A stretch of 64,000 nt of DNA from Hyalangium gracile (GCF_020103725.1 NZ_JAHXBG010000004.1:1-64000), one strand, 5' to 3'; counted from the stretch's first letter, positions 17,107-26,421 are shown. Notes: generated by a model not told the origin, from the sequence alone. Numbers and translations: made by a program.

Positions 17107-18513
17107 ATGGCCATTCGCGAGACGCTGTCCCTTGCGCCTGGGCTTTCCCTGGCGCACACCGCCGACGGCCGGCGGGCGGTAACCGGGCGCCTCAGCCTGA
17201 TACTTCCTCCTGTATCACCAGGTGTGACAGCGGTACTGGACGCCCTGGCGGCGGGCGGACAAACCCTGGACGAGCTGGCGGAGCTCGCGGGACATGGCGG
17301 ATTGACTGACGCCGCCCACTTTCATTCCTTGTTGGCAGCCTTGCGCGCGCACGGCGCCGTGGCTCGCAGCCTCCACCTCGATGGAGTGCTCATCGCCCGG
17401 CTGTCACCGGAGGGCACTGTGTCCAACCGGGGCTCGCCCCGCGCGGATGCGCGCTACCAGCTCTCTCGCTTCGCCTTCAGTCGCAGGGTGGATGAGGGCT
17501 CCATGCTGGAGACGCCCCTGTCCCTGTCGAGGGTGTGGATGCCCACCTGGCACGGGCCGGCGCTGCTGGGTGCCCTGAGCACCTCCCGAAACTCCGTGGA
17601 ATTCGCGAAAGTGATTCCAGGTATTCCTGGCGAGCTGACGTCTGTCTTCCTGCGCATGCTGCTGGAGGCCGGCGTCCTGGTGGAGGTGGGGGCGGAGGGC
17701 GCTCCCATTGAGCCCGAAGCGCTCGTTCCCTGGGAGTTTCATGATTTGCTGTTTCACGGCTGGACGCGCTGGGGCCGGCACGAGACAGGCTACGGCGGCG
17801 CCACGTTCCGATTTCGCGGAAAGCGGCCACAGCCGGGAAGGAAGCCGCCACCCTCCGGTGAGCCGCTCCGGCTGGAGCGGCCGGACCTGAGCGCCGTCGT
17901 GCAACGAGACGCTCCATTTACCGAGGTGCTGGAGCGCCGCCGGACGGTTCGCAATCAAGGTGAGCGTCCGGTGACGCGCGCCGCGCTGGGGGAGCTGCTC
18001 TACCGCGCCGTGGGCCTGAGACATGCGGACCTGGCGGACCGGGACCAGAAGGAGGCACGTCCCTATCCCTCCGGCGGCGCCATCTATGAGACCGAGGTGT
18101 ATGTCCTTGTCCATCGGTGTGAGGGATTGGAACCCGGGCTGTACGCCTATCGGCTCGAGGAGCACGCCCTCTACCGCGTGCAGGCGCGGCCGGAGCAGCT
18201 GGAGCGGATGCTGAAGCTCGCCGCCGCGGGGATGATTCGCACCGTCTACCCGCAGGTGGTGGTGGTGCTGACCGCCTGCTTCGAGCGCATGACGTGGAAG
18301 TACGAGACCATGGCCTACGCGGCGATGCTCAAGCACGTGGGGGTGATCTTCCAGACGCTGTACCTGGTGGCCACCGCCATGGGGCTGGCGCCCTGCGCGC
18401 TGGGCAGCGGTGCCGCGGACCTGTTCGCTCGCGCCACGGGGATCGATCCGCTCGTGGAGGGCTCCGTGGGCGAGTTCGCGCTGGGGACGCGGGCCGACGC
18501 GGTCAGCCCTTGA
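17107..18513 (+). CDS. SagB-type FMN-dependent azoline dehydrogenase
   Basis: A 468-residue protein whose C-terminal half (about 270-468) is a nitroreductase-fold FMN oxidase of the SagB/McbC type. Landmarks are RRRTVRNQGERP, RPYPSGGAIYETEVY, the WKYETMAY segment carrying the conserved Lys-Tyr pair known to matter in azoline oxidases, and GLAPCALGSG near the end. The N-terminal 250 residues form an extra domain often seen in SagB proteins from TOMM loci. It would oxidise azolines to azoles using FMN and oxygen. GAAGG (17097-17101) precedes the ATG by 5 nt. It is 143 bp downstream of the precursor on the same strand, likely co-transcribed; a CATCCT/AGGATG dyad (16977-16989) lies between. Its last 11 bp overlap the convergent kdsB gene. 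Confidence 0.92.
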   Translation: MAIRETLSLAPGLSLAHTADGRRAVTGRLSLILPPVSPGVTAVLDALAAGGQTLDELAELAGHGGLTDAAHFHSLLAALRAHGAVARSLHLDGVLIARLSPEGTVSNRGSPRADARYQLSRFAFSRRVDEGSMLETPLSLSRVWMPTWHGPALLGALSTSRNSVEFAKVIPGIPGELTSVFLRMLLEAGVLVEVGAEGAPIEPEALVPWEFHDLLFHGWTRWGRHETGYGGATFRFRGKRPQPGRKPPPSGEPLRLERPDLSAVVQRDAPFTEVLERRRTVRNQGERPVTRAALGELLYRAVGLRHADLADRDQKEARPYPSGGAIYETEVYVLVHRCEGLEPGLYAYRLEEHALYRVQARPEQLERMLKLAAAGMIRTVYPQVVVVLTACFERMTWKYETMAYAAMLKHVGVIFQTLYLVATAMGLAPCALGSGAADLFARATGIDPLVEGSVGEFALGTRADAVSP

Positions 18514-19252
18514 GCCGGCTGCGCAGCACGGCCTCCACGCGGGCCACGTCCTCGGGCACGTCCACCGCGACTGTGCTCCAGTGAACCTGTCCGCAGCGGA
18601 TGCGCAGGCCGTGCTCCAGCGCGCGGAGCTGCTCCAGCTTCTCGGCCTCCTCCAGCGGCGTGGGCGGCAGCGAGGCCAGCTTCAGCAGCGTCTCATGCCG
18701 GTAGCCATACAGGCCGATGTGGGCCCAGCGCCGCACACTGCCTTCATGGCCCGCCTCTCGGATGAAGGGCAGGGCGGCCCGGCTGAAGTAGAGCGCGTCC
18801 CCGTTCACCGCGAGCACCGCCTTCACCACATTGGGGTTGGGCACCTCCACCGCCTCCAGGGGGCGCACCAGGGTCCCCATGCCCACGTCGGGGTCCGTGA
18901 AGAGGTCCGCCAGCACCTTCAGGGCCGCGGGATCCAGCAGGGGCTCGTCGCCCTGGACGTTCACCCACACGTCCACGCCCGGGCGGCTGCGCGCTACCTC
19001 CGCCACGCGGTCGGTTCCCGTGGCGCACGAGGGGCTCGTCATCACCGCCGTGCCTCCGAAGAGGGCCACCGCGTCGCGGATGCGCTCGTCATCGGTGGCC
19101 ACCAGCACCTCGTCGAAGGCCTCGGCCTCCTGGCAGCGGCGCCAGACGTGCTCCACCATGGGAGTGCCGGCGATGAGGGCGAGCGGCTTGCCAGGGAAGC
19201 GGGTGCTGGCATGGCGGGCGGGGATGACGGCGACGGTCCGGGGAGAGGCCAT
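18503..19252 (-). CDS. kdsB: 3-deoxy-manno-octulosonate cytidylyltransferase (CMP-Kdo synthetase)
   Basis: A 249-residue enzyme that couples Kdo to CTP, giving CMP-Kdo for lipopolysaccharide inner core synthesis in the cytoplasm. The N-terminus VAVIPARHASTRFPGKPLA is the nucleotide-binding signature, followed by VATDDERI, TGTDRVAEVA, and NVQGDEPLLDP with the metal-binding Asp. The frame extends upstream to 19309, but the ATG at 19252 (MASPRTVAVIPARH) gives the normal family N-terminus. The gene overlaps the end of the SagB gene by 11 bp, tail to tail, and is divergent from wecB with about 95 bp between. It marks the end of the RiPP locus and the return to core genes. Confidence 0.95.
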   Translation of the reverse strand: MASPRTVAVIPARHASTRFPGKPLALIAGTPMVEHVWRRCQEAEAFDEVLVATDDERIRDAVALFGGTAVMTSPSCATGTDRVAEVARSRPGVDVWVNVQGDEPLLDPAALKVLADLFTDPDVGMGTLVRPLEAVEVPNPNVVKAVLAVNGDALYFSRAALPFIREAGHEGSVRRWAHIGLYGYRHETLLKLASLPPTPLEEAEKLEQLRALEHGLRIRCGQVHWSTVAVDVPEDVARVEAVLRSRLKG

Positions 19253-19346
19253 GGCCCGCCCGTCTATCAGATTCAGGACGTCCCGCCCGCGCTGTAGTGG
19301 CCCGGACACTGGCCACCGGACAGACCGTGCCTAGCTTCCCCAGGCC

Positions 19347-20474
19347 ATGAAGAAGGTCCTCCACATCGTCGGCGCGCGCCCCAACTTCATGAAGGCCGCG
19401 CCCATCCACAAGGCCATCGCCGAGCGCGGCCGGCTCGCCCAGGTCCTCGTCCACACCGGCCAGCACTATGACGTGAAGATGAGTGACGTCTTCTTCACGG
19501 ATCTCGGCATGGCGGCGCCGGACGTGTACCTGGGCATCGGCTCGGGCAGCCACGCCGAGCAGACCGCACGCACCATGATCGAGCTCGAGAAGGTCTTCCT
19601 GCGCGAGAAGCCGGACCTCGTCTCGGTGGTGGGCGACGTCAACAGCACCCTTGCCGGCGCCCTGGTGGCCTCGAAGATGGGCATCCGCATCTCCCACGTG
19701 GAGGCGGGCCTGCGCAGCTTCGATCCGCGCATGCCGGAGGAGATCAACCGCGTCGTCACCGACCGGCTGGCGGACCTGCTGCTCACGCCGTCGCAGGACG
19801 GCGACGCCAACCTCCTCAAGGAGGGCGTGGACCCGTCGCGCATCCACTTCGTGGGCAACGTGATGATCGACTCGCTGCTGGCCTCCAAGGCCCGGGCCGA
19901 GAAGCTGTCCACGCTGTCCGAGCTGGGGCTCACGCCCGGCGGCTACGCGGTGTGCACGCTGCACCGCGCCTCCAACGTGGATGACCCGAAGGTGCTCGGC
20001 GGGCTGCTGTCCGCGCTCGCCCACGTCTCCAACCGCGTGCCCGTCATCTTCCCGGTGCACCCGCGCACGCGGAAGATGCTGGCGGACCACGGGCTGAGCG
20101 GCATGCTCGAGCGCTCGCCGGGGCTGCGCCTGGTGGAGCCCATGGGCTACCTGGAGTTCCTCGCGCTCACCTCGCAGGCCCGGCTCATCCTCACCGACTC
20201 GGGCGGGCTGCAGGAGGAGTCCACCGCGCTGGGCGTGCCGTGCCTCACGCTGCGCGAGAACACCGAGCGTCCCATCACCGTGGAGCAGGGCACCAACCTC
20301 ATCGTCGGCACCGACCCGGTGCGCATCAGCCAGGAGGCGGATCGCGCGCTCGACGGACAGGGCAAGAAGGGCCGCGTGCCCGCCCTGTGGGATGGCCGCA
20401 CCGCCCAGCGCATCGCCGAGCTGTACGAGCGCGTGCTGGGTGAGGGCAGCGGGGACCTGCGCGCCTCCGCCTGA
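19347..20474 (+). CDS. wecB: UDP-N-acetylglucosamine 2-epimerase (non-hydrolysing)
   Basis: A 375-residue GT-B fold enzyme interconverting UDP-GlcNAc and UDP-ManNAc, supplying ManNAc for surface polysaccharides. Family motifs are clear: VGARPNFMKAAP at the N-terminus, HTGQHYD, VVGDVNSTLAGALVA, HVEAGLRSFD, TLHRASNVDD, and TDSGGLQEES with ENTERP near the C-terminus, where UDP binds. Full length for the family. It stands alone between divergent kdsB and a convergent histidine kinase gene, so it is not in a visible polysaccharide operon. Confidence 0.95.
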   Translation: MKKVLHIVGARPNFMKAAPIHKAIAERGRLAQVLVHTGQHYDVKMSDVFFTDLGMAAPDVYLGIGSGSHAEQTARTMIELEKVFLREKPDLVSVVGDVNSTLAGALVASKMGIRISHVEAGLRSFDPRMPEEINRVVTDRLADLLLTPSQDGDANLLKEGVDPSRIHFVGNVMIDSLLASKARAEKLSTLSELGLTPGGYAVCTLHRASNVDDPKVLGGLLSALAHVSNRVPVIFPVHPRTRKMLADHGLSGMLERSPGLRLVEPMGYLEFLALTSQARLILTDSGGLQEESTALGVPCLTLRENTERPITVEQGTNLIVGTDPVRISQEADRALDGQGKKGRVPALWDGRTAQRIAELYERVLGEGSGDLRASA

Positions 20475-20496
20475 GCGGGCGCCAGGCCGCGCCCGC
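20475..20496. terminator. Hairpin between convergent wecB and histidine kinase gene
   Basis: GCGGGCGC (20475-20482) and GCGCCCGC (20489-20496) form a perfect 8-bp stem with a 6-nt loop, exactly filling the gap between the two stop codons. Likely a shared bidirectional terminator, without a T-run. Confidence 0.5.
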
Positions 20497-20497
20497 G

Positions 20498-22756
20498 TCA
20501 CTCCGAGGGCTTGGGGAGCTTCCCGCCCTCGAAGGGCAGATAGACGGTGAAGGTGCTGCCCTGGCCGGGCTCGCTGCGGACCTCGATGCGCCCGCCGTGG
20601 CGGGTGATGATGTCACGGCTGATGGACAGCCCCAGCCCCGTGCCCTGGCCTCGGGGCTTGGTGGTGAAGAACGGCGTGAAGAGCCGGGCGAGCGTCTCCG
20701 GCGTCATCCCCTTGCCCGTGTCGGAGATCTCCACCACCGCCTCGTGCTCCCGCCGCCAGGTGCGGACGCGGATCTCTCCCTGCGTCTCGATGGCCTGGGC
20801 CGCGTTGACGAGCAGGTTGGTGAAGACCTGGGTGATCTGCGTGGGGTAGCAGGTGACGGGCGGCAGCGTCCCGAAGTCGCGCTTCACCTCGCACTTGTAC
20901 TTCAGCTCGTTCCACACCATGCGCAGCGTGGACTCCAGCTCTCCGTTCAGGTCCACCTCTTGAGGGCGGTCCTCGTCCTCTCGCGCGAACGAGCGCAGGC
21001 TCTGGACGATCTCCTTGATGCGCCGCGTGCCCGTGAGGGACTCGTGGAGGACCTCGGGCAGCTCCGCGAGCAGGTACTCCACGTCCGCGCGCTCCCACAG
21101 CGCCCGCAGGCGCGAGAGCTGGTCCGCCGACAGCACCCGGTCCTCGGCGCCAGCCCCCTCGAGCAGCTCGCGCTGCAGCTCCAGCAGGGGGCGCAGCTCG
21201 GCGAGCTGCTGCTCGAGCAGCCGGAGGTTGCTCGTCACATAGCTCACGGGGTTGTTGATCTCGTGGGCGATGCCCGCCGCGAGCTGCCCCAGCGAGGCCA
21301 GCTTCTCGGCTCGGACGAGCTGGACCTGGCGCTCCTCCACCAGCTTGCGCTCGGAGATGTTTCGCACGATGCAGACGGCCTCGTCCGGGCCGCCGCGGAC
21401 CACCCGCGCCTCGTACCGCCGCACCTGCTTGTCCATGGCCTCCAGGTCGTACTCGTAGACGGCCAGGGTCCCTTCGCGGATGACGCGCTGGACCTTCTCG
21501 AGCGTCAGCTCGATGAAGGACCGGGGCAGCGGCAGGTCCTGGATCTTCTTGCCCAGGAAGGCCTCCGGCGGCAGCGCCGTCGGCTCCGGCGTTCCTTCGT
21601 TCCAGTCGACGAGGGTGCCGTCGAGGCGGATGCGGAAGAGCAGGTCCGGGATGGTGCGGATAAGCGCGCTCAGCCGCGCCTCGCTGTTCTTCCGGGCGGT
21701 GATGTCCACGTCGGTGCCCATGATGCGCACCGGCTTGCCCTGCTCGTCGCGCGCCACGATTCGGGCCCGGCTCAGGATCCAGGCCCACTCGCCACTCTTG
21801 TGCCGCGCCCGATAGGCGAACTCGAAGTAGGGAGAGATGCCCTCCAGGTGCGCGAGGACGTGCTGGCGGACCTCGGGCAGATCCTCCGGATGGCACAGCC
21901 GCTGCCACTGCGAGACCCTGGGCTTCAGCTCCTCCTCGGAGTACCCCAGCAGCGCCCGCCAGCGGCGGCTGAAGCGCAGCTCCCCGGTGGGGAGCTTCCA
22001 GTCCCACAGGGCATCCTCCACGCTCGTGAGCGCCTGCTTCAGCTCCTCCAGCTTCGCCTGCTCGAGGCGGTGCGCCTCGTCCCGGGCCCGGCGTTGCTGC
22101 TCGCGACGCCAGGAGAGCAGGAGGTTGGCCCCCGCCGTCAGCGCGGCCGGGAGGAGGGGAAATCGCTCGGCATCCGGAGCACCCTGGAGGTGGGTGAGGC
22201 CCAGCAGGCCCAGGGGCTCACCCTGGCTGACGAGCGGCAGGAGCCAGAGGCTGTCGGGCGCCGGCGCGCCTGGAACGGGTGGAGCGTCGAGGAGGGCCGC
22301 GAGCCCGCTGGAGGAGACGGGCTGTCCCCTCGAGATGGCGTCGTCCAGGAGGGAGCGCAGGCTGGGGTGTGAGGACAGCTCGCCCAGGCGCTCCCTCCAG
22401 GTCGGCGGGCTGCTGACGAGGAGCGGGAAGCGGAGGCCCGTCTCCCGTGCCGGCCGCACCTCCGCGAGAAAGCCGTGCGCGCCGCCTGTGTGCTCGAGGA
22501 GCAGCCCGAGAAACCTGTCGAGCAGGGGCAGCGTGGCGCCGCCTCGAATGAGCTCCGACTGAATCTCGAGGAGTGCGTGCAACACGCCAGGGCTTTCCCG
22601 ATGCGGACGTCGGGTTCGCTGGCAGGATAACAGAGCGCTGGATCCGGCCTGAATGCTAAATGGATCATGTCTCGCACGGGGAGGTGCTGATCCTTCGGGA
22701 AGCTCCGCCAGGGGGCCAGGCCGTCCCTCCGTTGGTTGGAGGGGAGGTGGGCGCAT
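20498..22756 (-). CDS. PAS-domain sensor histidine kinase (soluble)
   Basis: Up to 752 residues, no membrane helix. A GAF-like N-terminal sensor covers about 60-230. A PAS domain follows (about 245-365, with ALWDWKLPTGELRFS and GTDVDITARK), then a second PAS (about 370-480). The HisKA box is LGQLAAGIAHEINNPVSYV with the phospho-accepting His, then a HATPase domain with NLLVNAAQAIE, DTGKGM and GTGLGLSISRDII. No receiver domain, so it must signal to a separate regulator; none is adjacent. The start is uncertain: the first ATG gives a long basic, proline-rich tail, and a GTG at 22585 (VLHALLEIQ) is a reasonable alternative. Neither has a strong ribosome site. Confidence 0.88.
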   Translation of the reverse strand: MRPPPLQPTEGRPGPLAELPEGSAPPRARHDPFSIQAGSSALLSCQRTRRPHRESPGVLHALLEIQSELIRGGATLPLLDRFLGLLLEHTGGAHGFLAEVRPARETGLRFPLLVSSPPTWRERLGELSSHPSLRSLLDDAISRGQPVSSSGLAALLDAPPVPGAPAPDSLWLLPLVSQGEPLGLLGLTHLQGAPDAERFPLLPAALTAGANLLLSWRREQQRRARDEAHRLEQAKLEELKQALTSVEDALWDWKLPTGELRFSRRWRALLGYSEEELKPRVSQWQRLCHPEDLPEVRQHVLAHLEGISPYFEFAYRARHKSGEWAWILSRARIVARDEQGKPVRIMGTDVDITARKNSEARLSALIRTIPDLLFRIRLDGTLVDWNEGTPEPTALPPEAFLGKKIQDLPLPRSFIELTLEKVQRVIREGTLAVYEYDLEAMDKQVRRYEARVVRGGPDEAVCIVRNISERKLVEERQVQLVRAEKLASLGQLAAGIAHEINNPVSYVTSNLRLLEQQLAELRPLLELQRELLEGAGAEDRVLSADQLSRLRALWERADVEYLLAELPEVLHESLTGTRRIKEIVQSLRSFAREDEDRPQEVDLNGELESTLRMVWNELKYKCEVKRDFGTLPPVTCYPTQITQVFTNLLVNAAQAIETQGEIRVRTWRREHEAVVEISDTGKGMTPETLARLFTPFFTTKPRGQGTGLGLSISRDIITRHGGRIEVRSEPGQGSTFTVYLPFEGGKLPKPSE

Positions 22757-22803
22757 GTACCAGCGCGGACCGTGCTCCTCATGCTAGGAGACATGCGGCT
22801 GGC

Positions 22804-23838
22804 ATGAGCGAGACGAGAGCCGACAGTCCCCCAGCGCCTCCTTCCTCCCGCGAGGCGTCCGAGGGCTACATCGACATCGAGTATGTCGTGGAGCCCAACT
22901 ACGCGGGGTGGCGCCTGGAGCGCTATCTCGGCGAGAAGATCCGCCGGCTGCCGCGCAACCGCATCCTGGGCATCATCCAGCGCGGCCTCATCTGCGAGCA
23001 CCGGCTCAAGCCGTCCACGCTCGTCTACCCGGGCCTCACCTTCGTCATCCGCCGCCGCGTCACCGACGAGCCGGACTTCCCCACGGAGGTGCCCGTCGTG
23101 TTCCAGGATGACTGGCTCCTGGTGCTCGACAAGCCCGCGGGCCTGCCCATCCACCCCACCGCGCGCTACCAGAATGGCACCCTGGTCTCGCTGCTGCGAG
23201 AGCGCTTCGGGGAGCGCTTCGCGGAGCCCGCCCACCGGCTGGATCGCGAGACCAGTGGCCTGGTCGTCTGCGGGCGAAGCACCGAGTCCTGTCGCGTGCT
23301 GGGCCGCCTCTTCCTCTCGCGCGACGTCCACAAGGAGTACCTCGCCATCTGCGAGGGCCAACCTGCCGAGGACACCTTCGTCGTGGACGCGCCCATCGCC
23401 GAGGGCACCGAGCTGATCCGGATCGCCGTCCGCATCGATGCCGTGGAGGGCAAGCAGAGCCGCACCCGCTTCCAGGTGGTCCAGCGCTTCACCCGTGACG
23501 GCGAGCCGTTCGCCCTGCTGCGCTGCTACCCGGAGACGGGGCGCCAGCATCAGATTCGCATCCACCTGCAGGCGGCGGGCTTCCCCCTGGTGGGGGACAA
23601 GATGTACGGCCCGGACCCCGGCTACTTCGACCGCTTCAGCAAGCACTGCCTGGAGCCCGAGGCCTGGGTGCGTCTGCGCCTGCCCCGCCACGCCCTTCAC
23701 GCCGCGCACATCTCCTTTACCCACCCTGGGTCACGGCAGACCGTCCGCTTCGATGCTCCGCTGCCGGCGGATCTCGTCGACTTCATCGACGGAAGGCCCG
23801 TGGCGATGGGGCCGGGCACCGCCGTCAGCGCGGCGTGA
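22804..23838 (+). CDS. RluA-family pseudouridine synthase
   Basis: A 344-residue RNA pseudouridine synthase. An S4-like RNA-binding segment (about 25-85, RLERYLGEKIRRLPRNRILGIIQRG) precedes the catalytic domain with the signature AHRLDRETSGLVV, whose Asp is the nucleophile. RCYPETGRQHQIRIHL and GDKMYG are further RluA-family landmarks. It isomerises uridines in rRNA or tRNA; which ones cannot be told. The frame is open to 22660, but the ATG at 22804 is preferred because AGGAG (22786-22790) lies upstream and the upstream extension overlaps the divergent kinase gene. Confidence 0.92.
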   Translation: MSETRADSPPAPPSSREASEGYIDIEYVVEPNYAGWRLERYLGEKIRRLPRNRILGIIQRGLICEHRLKPSTLVYPGLTFVIRRRVTDEPDFPTEVPVVFQDDWLLVLDKPAGLPIHPTARYQNGTLVSLLRERFGERFAEPAHRLDRETSGLVVCGRSTESCRVLGRLFLSRDVHKEYLAICEGQPAEDTFVVDAPIAEGTELIRIAVRIDAVEGKQSRTRFQVVQRFTRDGEPFALLRCYPETGRQHQIRIHLQAAGFPLVGDKMYGPDPGYFDRFSKHCLEPEAWVRLRLPRHALHAAHISFTHPGSRQTVRFDAPLPADLVDFIDGRPVAMGPGTAVSAA

Positions 23839-23895
23839 TTTCGACTAGACTCGGCCACCTCGGGATGGAAGGGCGCGTCCCCGGAAGGCTGCCGC

Positions 23896-24888
23896 ATGAG
23901 TACTCGCTTCAGGACTGGGATGGTGGTGCTGGCCGCGCTGGTGGCCGTCGGGGCAGGGCTGGGAGTGACGCTGATGAAGCGGGGGGACTCCCCGTCGGGC
24001 TCCCGGGCCTCGGCCTCCGAGGAGGAGAAGCGCCCCTGGCTGGTCGGCCTGTCGCTCCACATGACGACGGACGACTACGGCGTCTACATGAGCAGGGCCT
24101 TCCAGGAGACGCTCGAGGCCGCCAGGGTCGACTCCGTCATCACCGACGCCCGGCACGATGGCCAGAGGCAGCGGGAGGACATCGAGCGGCACATCGCCCG
24201 GCGCGTCGATGCGCTGGTGATCGTCCCCACCGATGACCAGCTCATCACCCAGGAGACCAACAAGGCGGCGGACCTGCGCATCCCCATCGTCGCCGTCACC
24301 GCGATGCCCGGCTCGCGCGTCACCACCACCATCCTGGGGCGCGACCGCGACAATGGCTTCGATGCCGGGACGATCCTGGCGCGCAAGCTCGGCGGCCAGG
24401 GGAAGATCATGGTGCTCAACACGCCGACGGACCTCACCCGGCTCACCTTGCGTCATGAGGGCTTCCAGGACGCCATCCGGGGCACCGGGCTTCAGATCGT
24501 CGCCACCAGGCGGGATGTCTCCAAGGAGGGGTGCATGGCGGCGGTGGAGGAGGTACTGCGCGAGCACCCCGACCTGAAGGGCATCTACGCCCCCTTCGGC
24601 ACCGCGCTCATCGGGGCCGCCTCGGCCGTCCGCGCCCGCGACCGCAAGGACATCGTCATCACCGGCATCGATGCGGACTTCGAGGTGCTGAGGCTCATCC
24701 AGGAGGGATGGGTGGAGGCCACGCTCGCGCAGTACCCGAGCGAGCACGGCCGCCTGGCCGCCCAGGCCGCCCTGCGCATCCTCCGGGGCGAGCCGCCCCT
24801 GCCCTCCGTGGATGCGCCGTTCAAGGTCGTCACGCGCGAGAACGCCGCGGCCATGGCTCGGGAGCTCTGGGAGCGCGAGCTTCCCTGA
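23896..24888 (+). CDS. Periplasmic sugar-type substrate-binding protein
   Basis: A 330-residue protein with a short basic N-terminus, one hydrophobic segment (about 8-25, signal peptide or anchor) and a Peripla_BP_4 fold like ribose-binding proteins. Landmarks include AFQETLEAA, DALVIVPTDDQLITQETNKAADLRIPIVAV, a hinge region, and DIVITGIDADFEVLRLIQEGWVEATLAQYP. No ABC permease or ATPase is nearby. It lies 15 bp before a membrane histidine kinase gene on the same strand, so it probably presents a ligand to that sensor rather than feeding a transporter. The ligand (sugar or autoinducer-like) is unknown. Confidence 0.88.
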   Translation: MSTRFRTGMVVLAALVAVGAGLGVTLMKRGDSPSGSRASASEEEKRPWLVGLSLHMTTDDYGVYMSRAFQETLEAARVDSVITDARHDGQRQREDIERHIARRVDALVIVPTDDQLITQETNKAADLRIPIVAVTAMPGSRVTTTILGRDRDNGFDAGTILARKLGGQGKIMVLNTPTDLTRLTLRHEGFQDAIRGTGLQIVATRRDVSKEGCMAAVEEVLREHPDLKGIYAPFGTALIGAASAVRARDRKDIVITGIDADFEVLRLIQEGWVEATLAQYPSEHGRLAAQAALRILRGEPPLPSVDAPFKVVTRENAAAMARELWERELP

Positions 24889-24903
24889 GGCCCCGCTCGC
24901 GCC

Positions 24904-26421
24904 ATGAGGATCTCGCGCAAGACCGCCCTGCTGTCCTCGCTCGCCCTGCTGCTCGTCCTGGGCGGGGTGGCGCTCTATTCGTTCCTCCGCCTGCGCGAGG
25001 CCATGAACCGGCTGGATGTCATCGTCCGCGAGGTGCTCGTGGCCAGCGAGGCGAGCGATGAGGCCGATCAGCTGCTGCGGCACGTCACCGACTCCATCGT
25101 GGCGCGGGATGACGCGAGCCGGGCCCGGGTGAACCGCACCCTGTCGACCATCCATGGGCTGCTCGAGACCTTCGGCAAGGATGCCCAGGCCCAGGAGGCC
25201 AACCGACGCCTGGAGCCCCTGCGGCGCATGGCGCTCACCTGCAACGAGCACAGCGAGCGCATCTTCCGGCTCGCCCGGGATGGCCGCATCCCCGAGGCCG
25301 TCGTCGAGAAGGCCGCGCTGGAGCGGACCGCCCGGTTCATGAAGGAGGACATCAACCACCTGGTCGCCGGAGAGCTCATCCACTATCGCGGCATCCGCGC
25401 CGAGCTCAGCCAGCAGGCGGCGCGGATGGCGCTGCTCATCGTCGGGGCCACCGGCGCCATCCTGCTGGCGAGCATCCTGCTCGTGGGCTTCGCCTACACG
25501 GACGAGCTGCGCAAGCGCGAGCAGCTCAACGCCGAGCTGGAGGAGCGCGTCCGCGCGCGCAGCCGGGAGCTGGAGCTGACCCAGCGTCAGCTCGTGGAGG
25601 CGGCCCACCTGGCGGGCCGGGCCGAGGTGGCCGCCAGCGTGCTGCACAACGTGGGCAACGTCCTCAACAGCCTGAACATCAACACCCACCAGAGCGCGGA
25701 GGACTTGAGGCGCCTGGCGCTCGGCAGGGTGTCCCGCACCGGCGAGCTCCTGGCCCAGCACCGCGAGGAGCCCCAGTGGCTGCGAGAGGATCCGCGCGGG
25801 AAGATGGTCCCCGACTTCCTCCAGCGCCTGGGGCAGGAGCTGGAGAAGGAGCGCGATCGCCTCGTCGCCCAGCAGCTGGAGACGCTCGAGCACGTCGAGC
25901 ACATCAAGCAGATCATCGCCATGCAGAACGCCTACGCCGGCCGGCAGCGGCTGGTGGAGCAGCTGCCCCTCACCGAGCTCGTCGAGCTGGCGCTGCGCAT
26001 CAACCAGGCCGCGCTGAAGAAGTACGCCGTGGAGGTGGTGAGGCGCTTCGACACGCTGCCCGAGGTGCTGGTGGAGAAGCACAAGGTGCTGCAGATCCTC
26101 GTGAACCTCATCTCCAACGCCCAGCGGGCGCTGGTGGAGGGGCGCGAGACGGAGCGGCGGCTCGTCCTGCACCTGGGCCGGGGCAAGCCGGACCACTGGC
26201 GCATCGAGGTGGAGGACAACGGGATGGGCATCACCCCGGAGAACCTCGAGAAGCTCTTCCACTTCGGCTTCACGACGCGCAAGGACGGGCACGGCATCGG
26301 GCTGCACTCGTGCGCCCTGGCCGCGCAGGAGATGGGCGGCACGCTCGTGGCTCGCTCCGCGGGCGCGGGGCAGGGGGCGAGCTTCATCCTCGAGGTGCCG
26401 CTGGAGCACCCCTCCGGCTGA
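24904..26421 (+). CDS. Membrane sensor histidine kinase paired with the binding protein
   Basis: A 505-residue kinase with transmembrane helices at about 8-28 and 175-197 flanking a helical periplasmic domain of about 145 residues, then a coiled linker (ELEERVRARSRELELTQRQ). The phospho-acceptor region is the atypical AASVLHNVGNVLNSLNI, with His near residue 249. A HATPase domain follows: ILVNLISNAQRAL, VEDNGMGI, and HGIGLHSCALAAQEMGG. The periplasmic part has the right position to contact the binding protein encoded just upstream. There is no receiver domain and no regulator gene in the operon. The stop codon abuts the convergent purF stop with no gap. Confidence 0.88.
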   Translation: MRISRKTALLSSLALLLVLGGVALYSFLRLREAMNRLDVIVREVLVASEASDEADQLLRHVTDSIVARDDASRARVNRTLSTIHGLLETFGKDAQAQEANRRLEPLRRMALTCNEHSERIFRLARDGRIPEAVVEKAALERTARFMKEDINHLVAGELIHYRGIRAELSQQAARMALLIVGATGAILLASILLVGFAYTDELRKREQLNAELEERVRARSRELELTQRQLVEAAHLAGRAEVAASVLHNVGNVLNSLNINTHQSAEDLRRLALGRVSRTGELLAQHREEPQWLREDPRGKMVPDFLQRLGQELEKERDRLVAQQLETLEHVEHIKQIIAMQNAYAGRQRLVEQLPLTELVELALRINQAALKKYAVEVVRRFDTLPEVLVEKHKVLQILVNLISNAQRALVEGRETERRLVLHLGRGKPDHWRIEVEDNGMGITPENLEKLFHFGFTTRKDGHGIGLHSCALAAQEMGGTLVARSAGAGQGASFILEVPLEHPSG

